NCBI GenBank assembly: GCA_039090855.1
Contig: CM077011.1
Span: forward strand, 37,963,501-38,027,500
Direction of reading: 5' to 3'
Source of the DNA: Macrothele yani
Taxonomy: Eukaryota > Arthropoda > Arachnida > Araneae > Macrothelidae
DNA: 64,000 bases
Shown here: in pieces, positions 45,702 to 55,825 of the stretch
Numbering within the stretch: position 1 is the stretch's first letter
Layout: each line of letters opens with the position of its first letter
The notes under the pieces: model-generated
The model's database searches: none
What the model saw: the letters and a program-made list of their open reading frames with translations, nothing else
Told to the model about the DNA's origin: nothing
Program-made: the position numbers and the translations under genes

Positions 45702-47288
45702 TCAACCATTATCAATCCACTGCTGGACGAAGGTCTCCCCAAGTTTCCTCCACAACGGTCTGTCTTGTGCCAGTCTCCTCCATGTCACCCCTGCATACTT
45801 TCGAATTTCATCCACCCATCTCCCATGTGGTCTTCTTCTGGGTCTTTTCCTGTCCCTTGGAATCCAATCTAAAATTTCGGCTGTCCATCGATGATCTGTC
45901 CTTCTGGCAGTATGTCCAGCCCATTGCCATTTCAGGGATTTAACTCTGATCATGATGTCTTCCACTCTTGTCATTTTTCGGATCCACGAGTTCCTCTTCT
46001 TATCTCTCCTGGTTACACCAAGCATGCACCTGTCCATGCTGCTTTGAGTTGTCTGCAGCCTTTGTATGTCTCTTTTAGTTAAGGTCCACGTCTCTGCACC
46101 ATACGTAAGCACTGGAAGGATGCATTGATCAAACACTTTTCTTTTAAGACATAATGGCATATTGCTCTTCAAAATTATGCTGTTTCTTCCAAAAGCTCTC
46201 CAGGCAAGTTTTATACGCCGATTAATTTCTTCATCAATGTGACCCTCACTTGATATCTGGTGTCCAAGATAAACGTACGTGTCTGTTATATCCAGCTTTT
46301 CTCCATCAATCGATAAATCTTCATTTCTTGTAAAAGCATTGAACATCACTTTTGTCTTCTGAAAGTTCATTTTTAATCCCACTTCTTTACTCTTGTCAGC
46401 AAGTTCCTGGATCATACTCTGCAGCTCTGATGGGGTAGTTGCAAAAATGACTACGTCATCAGCAAAACGAAGCTGGGTTAGATAATCTCCATTAATCTTT
46501 ATCCCCTTGTTTTCCCAGCTCAGCGACTGAAAAACACCCTCCAATGTGGCATTAAAGAGCTTCGGAGATATGGTGTCACCTTGTCTCACTCCCTTTCCAA
46601 TTTTTACGTGTGTTGTATTTTCAAACCGCCAAATCTTTGCACTTGCATTTTCATAGATGTTATTAATAATATTAATGTATGCATCTTCAATACTGCAGGT
46701 TCTCAGAGCCATTGCAACTGCTGATGGTTTCACCGAATCAAAGGCTTTTTCATAATCGATAAAAGCCATGCACAATGGAAGTTCATATTCCCTCGCTCTT
46801 TCAATTAGTTCTCTCAGTACGTGGATATGATCTATTGTGCTGTAGCCACTCCTGAATCCAGCTTGTTCTCTCGGTTGAGCCATGTCCAGTGTTACCTTCA
46901 AGCGGTGTAAAAGAACTTTAGTGAAGATTTTATAAACTACTGATAGGAGGCTGATAGGTCTGTAGTTTCCGAGATCCTCAATGTCACCTTTCTTATGTAG
47001 CAGGATCATTGTAGCGGTGTTCCAATCCTCAGGAATCTTTAATTCATTAAGGCATCGAGTGAAAATTTGGGCGAGTACTGTTTCGATTTCTCCACTTGCT
47101 TCTTGTATGATGTCTACAGTAATTCCATCTTCTCCTGGAGCTTTTCCCAGCTTCATGTTCTTGATTGCAGGTGCAACCTCTGCTGGAAGGACTGGAGGAA
47201 CTCTGGTACTGGTATCTTTCATGATGTCTGGAGTGCATATATCATCCCTTTCATATAATTTGGAGTAGAAATCTTTCACTCTTGTCAA
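45702..47288 (-). pseudogene. RTE reverse transcriptase half (copy G), open 528 codons
   Basis: Uninterrupted from TRVKDFYSKLYERDD through [47 protein letters not shown] and RRRPHGRW to the QQWIDNG end. All RT catalytic motifs are present. It is out of frame with the endonuclease half because of the extra base at about 47295 (shared with copy F). Alone it would lack the endonuclease. Confidence 0.9.
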
Positions 47289-47330
47289 AATTTCTGCCTC
47301 TATTTCTTGTTACATAACCATCTTCTTTTC

Positions 47331-48530
47331 TCAGTGCCATAATCTGTTTTCTTCCTTACTGAGATGTCCCTTTGCTATCTTTAGGCTTTGGTTGTTTTCA
47401 ATTGCTTTCCTCACTAGTTCACAGTTGAATTTTCTTACGTCTTCAGTGATACTTTTTCTTACTGTCTTGCATAGCTCTATATATTCCACTTTGGAAGTCA
47501 CATCTTCTTTAGTTGTCCTCATCTCTCTTCTTTTTTGCATCAACATTTTGGTTTTTCCTGATAATTTGTTTACATGCAACTTGTTCTTAGACCCAGCTAA
47601 TTTTGTTGCTGTTTCCATAAGAGCTTTGGTTACTTTTCTGTTAACTTCAGAGATGTCCACTTCTTCCGATGTTAGGCCTTCTAGAGCAGAGAACCTGTTC
47701 TTCAGCTCCAACTTGAAGGTATTATGGTGTTTTTTAAGGTTGGTTATGTCAATAGATTTTGTTTGTCTTATGAGCTTGCCACGTTCAAGTTTAGTGTTGA
47801 GGTGCATCTTACATCTCACCAATCTATGGTCACTACCTGTGTTGAACTTGTTTAGCACACTGCAGTCTTCTATGACGAATTTTTTGTTACACATAATAAA
47901 ATCAATTTCACTTGTCGTCCCATTTGGATGTCTCCATGTCCATTTCCTGTGTGGCTTTTTCTTGAAGAAGGAGTTCAAGATGAAAAACCCTTCTGCCTCT
48001 GCAAACTCAACGAGAGTATTTCCACGCTGGTTTCTGTTGCCGTGACCGAATTTACCTACTGAAGTTTCATTCTGTTGCCGTTGACCTATTTTTGCATTGA
48101 AATCTTCCATAATTATTTTCAAGTGCTGCTTACCTTTATTATTTAGATGACAAATTTCCTCATAAAATTCTTCAATTTCTTCTTCAGGATGACTTGTGGT
48201 GGGTGCATAAGTTTGAATAATCTGAGCCTGGTATCTTTTCGAGAGTTGGATAACAAGTCGTGCAGCTCTGTCAGAGGAACTTTCAACTTCTACAACTTTA
48301 TCCTTCAGTTTCTTGTTTATTATAAATCCAACACCACTAGTTCTGCCAGTATCTGTCCCACGATAGTAGAAGAGATGTCCACTTTTCAGTTCGATGAGAT
48401 CTTCTCGTTTTCTCCTTACCTCACGTAGCCCCACGATGTCCCACTTGATCCTTTGTAGTTCCTCTTCCAATTCAAGAAGCCTTGAATCAGAAGATAGGGA
48501 GCGTCCATTATACGTAGCCAAGGTCAGCAT
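47331..48530 (-). pseudogene. RTE endonuclease half (copy G), open 399 codons
   Basis: Open from MLTLATYNGRS (48530) through YAPTTSHPEE, EDFNAKIGQ (Gly to Glu beside the catalytic Asp-Asn), TSEIDFIMCN and SDHR, and on through the linker to KGHLSKEEN. There a one-base loss (GGGAAG to GGAAG, near 47356) ends it. The upstream leader frame is also broken by one missing G near 48559. With only two indels between the halves, this is the copy closest to intact. Confidence 0.88.
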
Positions 48531-48865
48531 CAGATGGCAGCCTAGTCCGGTCCTCCGGGATTCTTAGCACCCTCTGCCTTCATGTCGCACTGGCCGCTGC
48601 CTTGGCCAGGTACATTCCAGCTGCCGGAGACTGAGGGCCAAGATTTAAGTTGTGGAATCATTTTGGAGGGGTTTGGCCATAACTCACCACGCTGGCCAAG
48701 CGGGTTGGTGAGTGTGGGATAGAATTTCCTCTAATCCCGATGGTATAGTTCTACCGCTATTGGCGGTCGTCAGAGCCCCTTTAGTGGGAACAGGATGCAC
48801 CACGAGAAGGCGGGGTTGACATTTGTCAAGGAGAGGCTGTGATGTTACGCATCACCTGACCTTAC

Positions 48866-48868
48866 ATC

Positions 48869-48900
<32 letters not shown>
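48866..48900. repeat. (AT)n microsatellite
   Basis: AT dinucleotide run directly adjoining the 5' end of LINE copy G. Confidence 0.9.
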
Positions 48901-48903
<3 letters not shown>

Positions 48904-48950
48904 AATGTGTGTACACATATATAGTGTACGCCTATAGTTTATATACGGTT

Positions 48951-49295
48951 GTGACGTACGTCGCTCTTAATCTCTTTGGGCCTTTGGAAAGAAGACACCA
49001 TGTAATAGAAAACACTGTAATTTTTTGGACATGTAAAATAATATTTTTGAATGTTTAATTTGTGACGTACGTCGCTCTTAACCTCTTTGGGGATTTGGGA
49101 AGAAGACACTATGTAATTTTTTCAACATGTAAAATAAACTTTTTTAATGTTTAATTTATGACGTATGTCGCTCTTAATCTCTTTAGGTCTTTGAGAAGAA
49201 GACACTAGGTAAAAGTAGACACTATGTAGTTTTTTGAACATGTAAAATAATATTTTTTAATGTTTAATTTATGACGTACGTCGTTCTTAATCTCC
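48951..49295 (+). repeat. tandem repeat, unit about 96-112 bp, with palindromic core
   Basis: Units start TGACGTACGTCGCTCTTAAT at about 48951, 49062, 49158 and 49270, the core GACGTACGTC being a palindrome. Each unit also has GAAGAAGACACTATGTAATT and ACATGTAAAATAATATTTTT. The array is subterminal within the hAT composite. Confidence 0.88.
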
Positions 49296-49341
49296 TTGGA
49301 GGGCTTAAGCCCCCAAAGCCCCCTCCATGTGTGCGCCAATG

Positions 49342-49908
49342 CAACCATCTCCCTCGTGGTCTTCTTCTGGGTCATTTTCTCTCCCTTGGTATCTAGTCTA
49401 CAATTTCAGTTGCCCATCGATGGTCTGTTTTTCTTGCAATATGTCCAGCCCATTGCCATTTCGGGATTTAATTTTGATCATGAGGTGCTCCACTGTTGTC
49501 ATTTTCCTGATCCACGAGTTCCTCTTCTTATCTTTCCTGGATACACCAATTAAGTGTCTCTCCATGCCTCTTTCTTTCTTTTTTCTTTTTTATTGGAGGT
49601 TTAACGACTACCGTGAGCAACGCAATGGGCTATAAGCAGTCGTCCGTCTCTAATTTAAGGCCACTGGTTCCAGGAAAGGGAGAGAGCCAGTGCCGTAATA
49701 CAAACACAACATCCATGCCTCACCGGGATTCGAACCCGGTCCCCTTTCGGACAAATGACCAGAAGCCATCGCTTCGACCACTGAGCCACCGGGACGGCAT
49801 GCCTCTTTCAGTTGTTTGTAGTTCTGTATGTCTTTTTTCAGTTTAGGTCCTCTCTGAATCATACATAAGAAATGGAAGGATATGTTATTGATTAGACACT
49901 TTTCTTTA
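49342..49908 (-). mobile_element. RTE LINE copy H, second and third pieces
   Basis: Pieces at 49342-49562 and 49810-49908 continue the reverse-oriented RT C-terminal region from 42258 (WAGHIARKTDHRWATEIVD-like on the minus strand). The SINE at 49575-49797 separates them. At 49908 the LINE stops at the Helitron boundary. This is the oldest layer of the stack. Confidence 0.8.
49575..49797 (-). mobile_element. SINE-A with 12-bp TSD
   Basis: On the minus strand it starts GCCGTCCCGGTGGCTCAGTG, has GGGTTCGAATCCCGGTGAGG, and ends in an AAAGAA-type tail. The duplication CATGCCTCTTTC is at 49563-49574 and 49798-49809. It is inserted in LINE copy H. Confidence 0.93.
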
Positions 49909-50761
49909 TCTCTCTATATATAAAAGTGAAAGTTTGTTGTTTTTTCCGCATACGTTCCTAAGCGGTTTGATGGATTTGCACCAAAATTGGCATCCATACT
50001 CTTCATCACCCAGATTAAAACACAGGCGTGACGATTTTTTGAAATTCCATGCCTAAGCAAGTCAAATGTGTTTTTACGGGGCCCTCTATAGACTGGGTGC
50101 AAGTCGGCTGCTGCGGTATTACTCCGCGTGTCAGAGCAACGGTCTTCAGGTGACGCCTCACTCCTCGCAAGCTTCCGCGGTTCAGGCATACGGGGAAGAG
50201 TCCGATTTTTGAAAACACAACGCACCGGCGGAACATATTGTCATAAGTATTTTTTGCTTATGTTACCATGACATTTTCTTTGTAAGTATTAGGTTTCATT
50301 AGACTCCCAACAATTGGTGCCGGAGTCTCAAATATGGGTGGAGCTACAGATTCCCACCAATAGGCGTGGTCTTCTCAAATAGCATCAAGGTTAAGTTGAA
50401 GTTAAAACAGACGGTCTTTTTCATACATAAAATTTAAATACAAGATTAGTATTGGTATTAGTATAGATAAAAGAAATAGCCTATGTCCACCGGAAAGACG
50501 TAAGCTTCCCAACGGTGAAAAAATTATCCGAATGGGTTTAGTTTTCGAGATTAGTGAAAAATAATTCCGTATATTATCGTGAACTACTTTCTTTCACGTT
50601 GCGTGTGATCAGGTTGTATATCTACACTCTAGAAAGCTGAATGTGGAGTGCAGGAAGTGCATTATTGTGCATGTTTGCTATTTCGAGGTTTTAGGGCTCA
50701 GAAAAACATTATAAAATGTGATGTTTATAATAAAATGTTCATCAAGTGTGGTGAAATGCCT

Positions 50762-50794
<33 letters not shown>

Positions 50795-51057
50795 AACGCA
50801 AACCCATCTGACAAGTTCAGCCGAAAGCAAATAAAGTAAAATTACTTCGAGAAAGCGAGACAACCGAACAACGTGATCGAAGACTTATGGATCAGCGGCA
50901 AAGAGCCAGTGTATCTAGGGCGGCAGAGACCTTGGACCAGCGTGAGGCCCGACTTGAGCGTTGTTCATAATGGTAAGATTTTTTATAGTGCGATTTACAT
51001 TGTTACTTGAAAACAAAGTTTATGTCTATGCCGGGCAACACTGGTTATCTCCGCTAG
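49909..51057 (+). mobile_element. Helitron derivative, 1.15 kb
   Basis: It begins TCTCTCTATATATAAAAGTG and ends GGGCAACACTGGTTAT then CCGCTAG, a CTRR end, sitting between A (49908) and T (51058) as expected for Helitrons. No target duplication is seen, also as expected. Near 50757-50970 it retains a Helitron N-terminal coding relic but no Rep or helicase. It is an internal-deletion derivative of an autonomous element. Confidence 0.82.
50757..50970 (+). pseudogene. Helitron ORF N-terminal relic
   Basis: After a start (MPAKKK) and a poly-A-expanded Lys stretch the frame shifts. It then reads RESETTEQRDRRLMDQRQRA and SRAAETLDQREARLERC before stopping. The repeated pattern of ET-EQR-RL is the basic N-terminal repeat seen ahead of the Rep domain in arthropod Helitron proteins. 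The A-run (50763-50792) has expanded and disrupts the frame. Confidence 0.75.
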
Positions 51058-51127
51058 TGTGTACATAAAGGTGCATTGCCCGTCATTATTATTAATTTAA
51101 TATAACAGTTACACACACACATACAGT

Positions 51128-51480
51128 GAGTGATCACAATACGTCGTAGGCCTTGCTTTCGCCCTCAGTACAGAAGCTATCCGACGTGGCATCGATTCAA
51201 TACGATGCCGAAAGCAGTTGGGAGGTATGGTCACCCAAGCTATGTGTAATGCGGCCTTCAATTCAGGTATGAATATGATTGGTGTATCAAACGCTTGATA
51301 TTCCATTCCATAGTGTCCCACAAGTGCTCTATGGGATTGATATCGGGGGAGTTACTTTCAAAGCCTCTGAGATCACTCGTTTTGGCCATTCCAACCCTCA
51401 ATCAAACGCTAACTGGTGCTCGACGACCTGGCTTGTTTGATTTATACCGCATACCGCGCTCACGTGCCCGTCTTACGTGT
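51128..51480 (-). pseudogene. Tc1-like transposase C-terminal fragment (T12)
   Basis: The minus strand reads an SPDINPIEHLWD-like segment near 51315-51350, then PELKAALHIAWVTIPPNCFR, ESMPRRIASVLRAKARPTTY and a stop. The left edge CAGTGAGTGATCACAATA resembles a terminal inverted repeat, but no right partner was found. Confidence 0.75.
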
Positions 51481-51856
51481 TGAAGTGAGCCATTAATGCG
51501 AAGAAAGGAAGTGTATCTATAAAATTACCATCTCAGTGTTTATGCTTGAAACGTCAACATCAGTAATTGTATTTAAGTCTTTCAAATAAGCGATAACTTT
51601 GACACTGCACTAAATATATATGACGCCTGAAATAACCTCCTTTGGGCGGGCAGCTTAATATTTGTATTAACAGGTCGAATAATTCTGAACTACGCTAGTT
51701 TTCATAAAATTAAACCTTAACAACCCAGGTCCGGTCTCACGGACCGCATTGGGAACGAATTGTTTTCTTCTACCTTACTTCCAGGAAAGGTTCACGCGCA
51801 TGTGTAGTTGTCTTTCTCTCCGCCATACACTTCAGTTAACTTAAAGTAAACGATAA

Positions 51857-52284
51857 CAAGTTAGTAAAATCATGCAATGCATATGATACGCTTTCCAACA
51901 TACCAGAAATCATTACTCAAGTTATGAGGATAATGGCTGTGGAATAAATCTCGCTCCTGTGTCCTGACCTTTGATCCTATTTCGATGATATTCAACAGAA
52001 CCGGTTCAGTATACGTCCGGAACAACGTGATAAAATTTTTGTCGCAATCAAAGCAATTTAACGTAAGTTATGACGCACAAGGGCTATGGAATGGATCCCG
52101 CTCCTGTGTCCTGACCTTTGACGCCATTTCACCCATTTTCAATAGGGTTCGTCCCTAGGTTGTCCCCTACGACGTATTTAAATTTCGTCAAAATCGAACC
52201 ATTTTTATGCGAGTTATCGTGCGGACAGACAGACGGACAAAGCTTGAGCATATGCGCTTCTTCAACCTACGGTTGGAAAGCTAA
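51857..52284 (+). repeat. dispersed repeat R2, copy 1
   Basis: About 428 bp, beginning CAAGTTAGTAAAATCATGCA and ending near CTACGGTTGGAAAGCTAA. It includes two diverged copies of CTCCTGTGTCCTGACCTTTG, and inverted CTTTCCAAC / GTTGGAAAG near its ends. A second copy lies at 54953-55380 inside a LINE. No coding potential is seen. Confidence 0.85.
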
Positions 52285-53539
52285 GAAATGTGGTGTTCCG
52301 AGAGACCGGACGAATGTTGATATATGACAAACGTAAGATCTAGATAGTTAAGGGAAAAAAACAGAAAATTCACGATTATTTTGTAAAAGAAGGGTTGGAA
52401 ATGCATGAAACTTGGGTGTTTGACGTGAAATGTAAAGCGGAGTCAGGTACTGAATGCAAATGAATGGCGATGGCATCGGTTTGTAGAAAGGAGCTGCAGC
52501 AAAAAGGTGCTGCTGAAAAGCTGTGCGTTACGTCGTTAACTGAGTATAAAGAAAGTTTTGATTTAGCAGATTTGTCGTAATGGCTGCGAAACGTCAGTTA
52601 ACAGATGAATAAAGGTGGAGAGCGATCGGAAGACGATTTAGACCAAAGTCACGTGAGTTATCGTGCCGATTTAGGGCTTTGCCGATCCTACTCTCTTTTA
52701 AAATAAAGAATTTGATGACTACAATTTCATGTGACGCATTCGGATACGATCCAGGAGCAAAACGAAATGTTAGGGGTAATGTAGCTTACCCAAAGAAAAG
52801 TAAAAATAAAAATAAGAATTTAAAGCTTAAATGTGTTTAAACTATAAACAAGAATTTTTCTTATAACAATTAAACACAAAATTATTTCGTCTATCGTTGA
52901 CAAAAATTCCTTACTTTTGACTTTCACCATCAATTCTTAAATTGATTGTGATTAATCAGTTGCTTTGGAAGAAGTTTCTGTCTTCTTTCTTTCCCTTTTT
53001 ATGTTTTTTAATAATTTTTAATGTTTTGATACATGGCAGCGCAATTTAGCGCTTGCCCTGCCTCCTACTGTTGTATTCATTCTAAGGGGAGATGGGATAA
53101 CTTTTCATTATTATCTTGCAAATGTTGCCCTCTAAAGCCCAAAGCGATCTTCCTTTATCTAAGCCAGAAAACCTTTATCGGTCTCCAAAGAGTAATTCTA
53201 ACACCCCACTCCTTCCTCCCACAAACCGTTCGTATTCATTTCAGTTCTTTAACATAGTCAAACAGATAAACATACTGTGTGTTTGTGCATGGTTTCTCAA
53301 GTCGAAGAGAAATGTGATTATGGGAATTGGGAAACACAATCTTGTAGACAGCAGTTTTCGGACTAAATGTTAGTTCCCACTGTTATTAATTAAAAAAAAA
53401 TTGTTTCATTATTTTTATGCACTTTTAAAAAATCATTAATTTTTACTACCACTAAAATTTGCCACCCCTAAAGATTGCCGCCCTAGGCCCGAGCCTAGGG
53501 CGGCGTATTGGGAAATCCGCCTTTGGCTGCATGTGAGTC
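52285..53539. other. no gene recognised; perfect hairpin at 53478-53503
   Basis: Non-coding. Near 53478 an 11-bp perfect inverted repeat (CCGCCCTAGGC) with a 4-base loop lies in a GC-rich segment resembling the ends of some hAT-type repeats. No second end was located. Confidence 0.45.
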
Positions 53540-54427
53540 CTTCTGTGGACCGCAGACTGTTGAACCAATTTAAAGAATAGACAATCAGCTTTTAGAAGGA
53601 ACAGCAAAGGAAGGCAGGCCTAGGGCTACAACATCCGTAGTTGACCGGTATCTCCGATTAACTGCGCTGAGGAACAGGACACATATGCGATCTGCCCTTA
53701 CTGGGGCTACAGGAACGGTGGCATCTGCTTCCACTGTGAGTAAAAGGCTTCAGGAAGGAGATATTCATGCTAAGCGACCATCACTCTGCCAGCCTCTTAT
53801 CTCCCCCTCACATGGGAAACCTTTGAATTAGGCGAGACTTCACGTCAATTGGACTGAAAACCAATGGAGGTCAGTACTCTTCACAGATGAGTCCAGATTT
53901 GCTTTGCAGAGTGATTCCAGGTGTGCCCTGATCTGGAGAGAATAAGAGTCACGCTTCCATCCCTTTATGACACGTGAAATGAACACTTATAGTGCTGGTC
54001 GCGTCCTAGTTTGGAGTGGCATTTCGTGCGGTGTACACACAGACCTCTGCAGGCGTTCAAGAGGAACCATGTGTGCTCGACGCTGTAGGGATGATGATGT
54101 CCAGAACCCGTTATGCAGGTATCATAGGAGATACATTTCTCCTACAGGACGATAGCGATCGTTCCGACCGAACGATGTTGGTAGAACAAAACCTTCAAGA
54201 CGAGAGCAATGTCCACATGGACCGGCCAGCCAAGTCTGCGGACTGTAATCCGCTCGAGCATGTCTGGCTTGTTCTAACGAGACGTGTTGCTACCCTCAAC
54301 CTCCCTCTCCCCATGGCAAGGCCTGGAAGAGTTAAACACGTTTTGCACGAACAATGGTGATAGCTATACCTACTGAGCTCCGAGACGCAATCATCAACAG
54401 CATGAGACACCGCTATGAGGCCTGCAT
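53540..54427 (+). pseudogene. Tc1-like transposase (T8), split by a hAT insertion
   Basis: It reads GRPRATTSVVDRYLRLTALR, VASASTVSKRLQEGDIHAKR, WTENQWRSVLFTDESRFALQ (first Asp) and GRVLVWSGISCGVHTDL. Then, with shifts, come a LQDDSDRSDRTMLVEQ segment and ADCNPLEHVWLVL. The final words SMRHRYEAC lead into the hAT insertion at 54428. The last codons resume at 55826 (AVRGDHSH, stop 55851-55853), the same C-terminus as T6 (VRGDHIPH). It belongs to the T6 family. Confidence 0.82.
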
Positions 54428-54596
54428 CAGAGATGGAAACGGGTCGCGGGTAAGCGGGTCACCGGGCCGACAATTTCTTGCGGGTCAAACGGGTCTGGTC
54501 AAAGTGTTCCTGACACGATTTTGACCCGGCTTTATTTCCGTTTCGTTTTTGAAAAAAAATATTTCAAAGTACCATTCCGAGATCTTTGAAATAATA

Positions 54597-55739
54597 CTTC
54601 AGAGCTGCAGAGTATGATCCGTGATAAAATGGGGAAAGAAATGAGATTAAAAAGAACTTTCAGAAGACAAAACTGAAGTACAATGCTTTACAAAAAGAAG
54701 TAAAGATTTATCAGTTGATGGGAAGAGCTGGAGAAAACCAATTCCTACATTTACCACGGGCAGCAGATATCAAGCGAGGGTCACATTTGATCAAGAACTT
54801 AATTGGTGTAAAACACTTGGTTGTGAGAGCTTTTGGAAGAAACAGTACAATTTTTTAAGAGCAATGTGCCATTATGTCTTAAAAGAAAAGTGTTTAATGT
54901 GTGCATCCTTCCAGTGCTTACGTACGGAGCAGAGACATGGCCCTTAACTAAACAAGTTAGTAAAATCATGCAATGCGTTGATTATTATACGCTTTCCAAC
55001 ATACCAGAAATCATTACTCAAGTTATGAGGATAATGGCTGTGGAATAAATCTCGCTCCTGTGTCCTGACCTTTGACCCTATTTTGAATATATTCAACTGA
55101 ACCGGTTCAGTATACTTCAGGAACAACATGATAAAGTTTTGTCGCAATACAAGCATTTTTACATAAGTTATGATGCATAAGAGCGATGGAATGGATCCCG
55201 CTCTTGTGTCCTGACCTTTGACTCCATTTCGCCCATTTTCAATAGGGTTCGTCCCCAGGTGGTCCCCTGCCACATGCTAAAATTTCATCGAAATCGAACC
55301 AATTTTACGCGAGTTATCGGGCAGATGGGCAGACAAAGCTGGAGTACATACGCTTCTTCAACGTACGGTTGGAAAACGTAAAAAAGGCATTCAAAGACTG
55401 CAGACAGCTGAAAGAAGCACGAAGAGACGCATGCTTGGTGCAACCAAGAAAGATAATAAAAACTCGTGGATAAGGAAATAGATAACAGTGGAAGATATCA
55501 TGACCACAGTAATATCCATGCAATGGCAATGGGCTGGACATATTGCTAAAAGAATAGACCACCGATGGATATCCAAAATGCTAGACTGGATTCCAAGGGA
55601 CAGGAGAAGACCCAGAAGAAGACCACGTGGGAGATGGGTGGATGGAGGAGACTGACTCAAGACAGTCCGTTGTTGAATAAACTTGAGGAGATCTTCATCC
55701 AGCAGTGGATTGATAATGATTGAGAATGATGATGATGAT
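54597..55739 (+). mobile_element. RTE LINE copy J (3' fragment, interrupted by R2)
   Basis: It begins CAGAGCTGCAGAGTATGATC (ELQSMI) and runs to a broken TYGAETW, is interrupted by repeat R2 at 54953-55380, then resumes (LQTAERSTKRRMLGATKKDN, WAGHIAKR, RPRGRWVD) to the (ATG)n tail. It is highly diverged with many frame breaks. Confidence 0.85.
54953..55380 (+). repeat. dispersed repeat R2, copy 2 (inside LINE J)
   Basis: It is similar end to end to 51857-52284. It interrupts the LINE between CTTAACTAAA and AAAAAGGCATTC, so the unit is mobile or was mobilised. The boundaries are those shared by both copies. Confidence 0.85.
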
Positions 55740-55825
55740 ATATTCGAATTTATAATACCAAGCATAACTGTCCAGGTCCGGTCAGGGTCCAAAATTTTTG
55801 ACCAGTTTCCAACTCTGGCCTGCAT

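Larger units (their letters stand above)
45690..48863 (-). mobile_element. RTE-clade LINE, copy G (full length, least broken)
   Basis: Full-length minus-strand copy with its tail at 45690-45700, only about ten bases from the tail of copy F. The 5' end at 48863 is followed by CATCCC and an (AT)n run. It is in the B/F/G subfamily by its GVFQSL, RRRPHGRW and DTSTRVPPVL residues. Confidence 0.93.
42259..49341. mobile_element. 7.08-kb hAT-bounded composite insertion with 8-bp TSD
   Basis: The left terminus CAGTGGCGCACCCAGG and the inverted right terminus (CATTGGCGCAC outward from 49341) are flanked by CAACCATC at 42251-42258 and 49342-49349. It splits LINE copy H exactly. I see no transposase; the original element was probably a non-autonomous hAT of about 1.8 kb. 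It grew through insertion of two RTE copies (F and G) into an AT microsatellite. The ends near 42275 and 49300 share a GGAGGG-type subterminal sequence. Confidence 0.85.
54428..55817 (+). mobile_element. hAT element with 8-bp TSD carrying an RTE fragment
   Basis: The left end CAGAGATGGAAACGGGTC and the inverted right end (GACCAGTTTCCAACTCTG) are flanked by GCCTGCAT at 54420-54427 and 55818-55825. It splits the T8 gene within its last codons, which read through when one duplication copy is ignored. Only about 165 bp on the left and 80 bp on the right are its own sequence; the rest is LINE fragment J. A related right end with the same LINE junction is at 21462-21609. Confidence 0.9.

Noticed and set aside
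48951..49295. CRISPR array
   Set aside because: The units are 96-112 bp with similar rather than unique content between repeats, in an animal genome; this is an ordinary tandem repeat.
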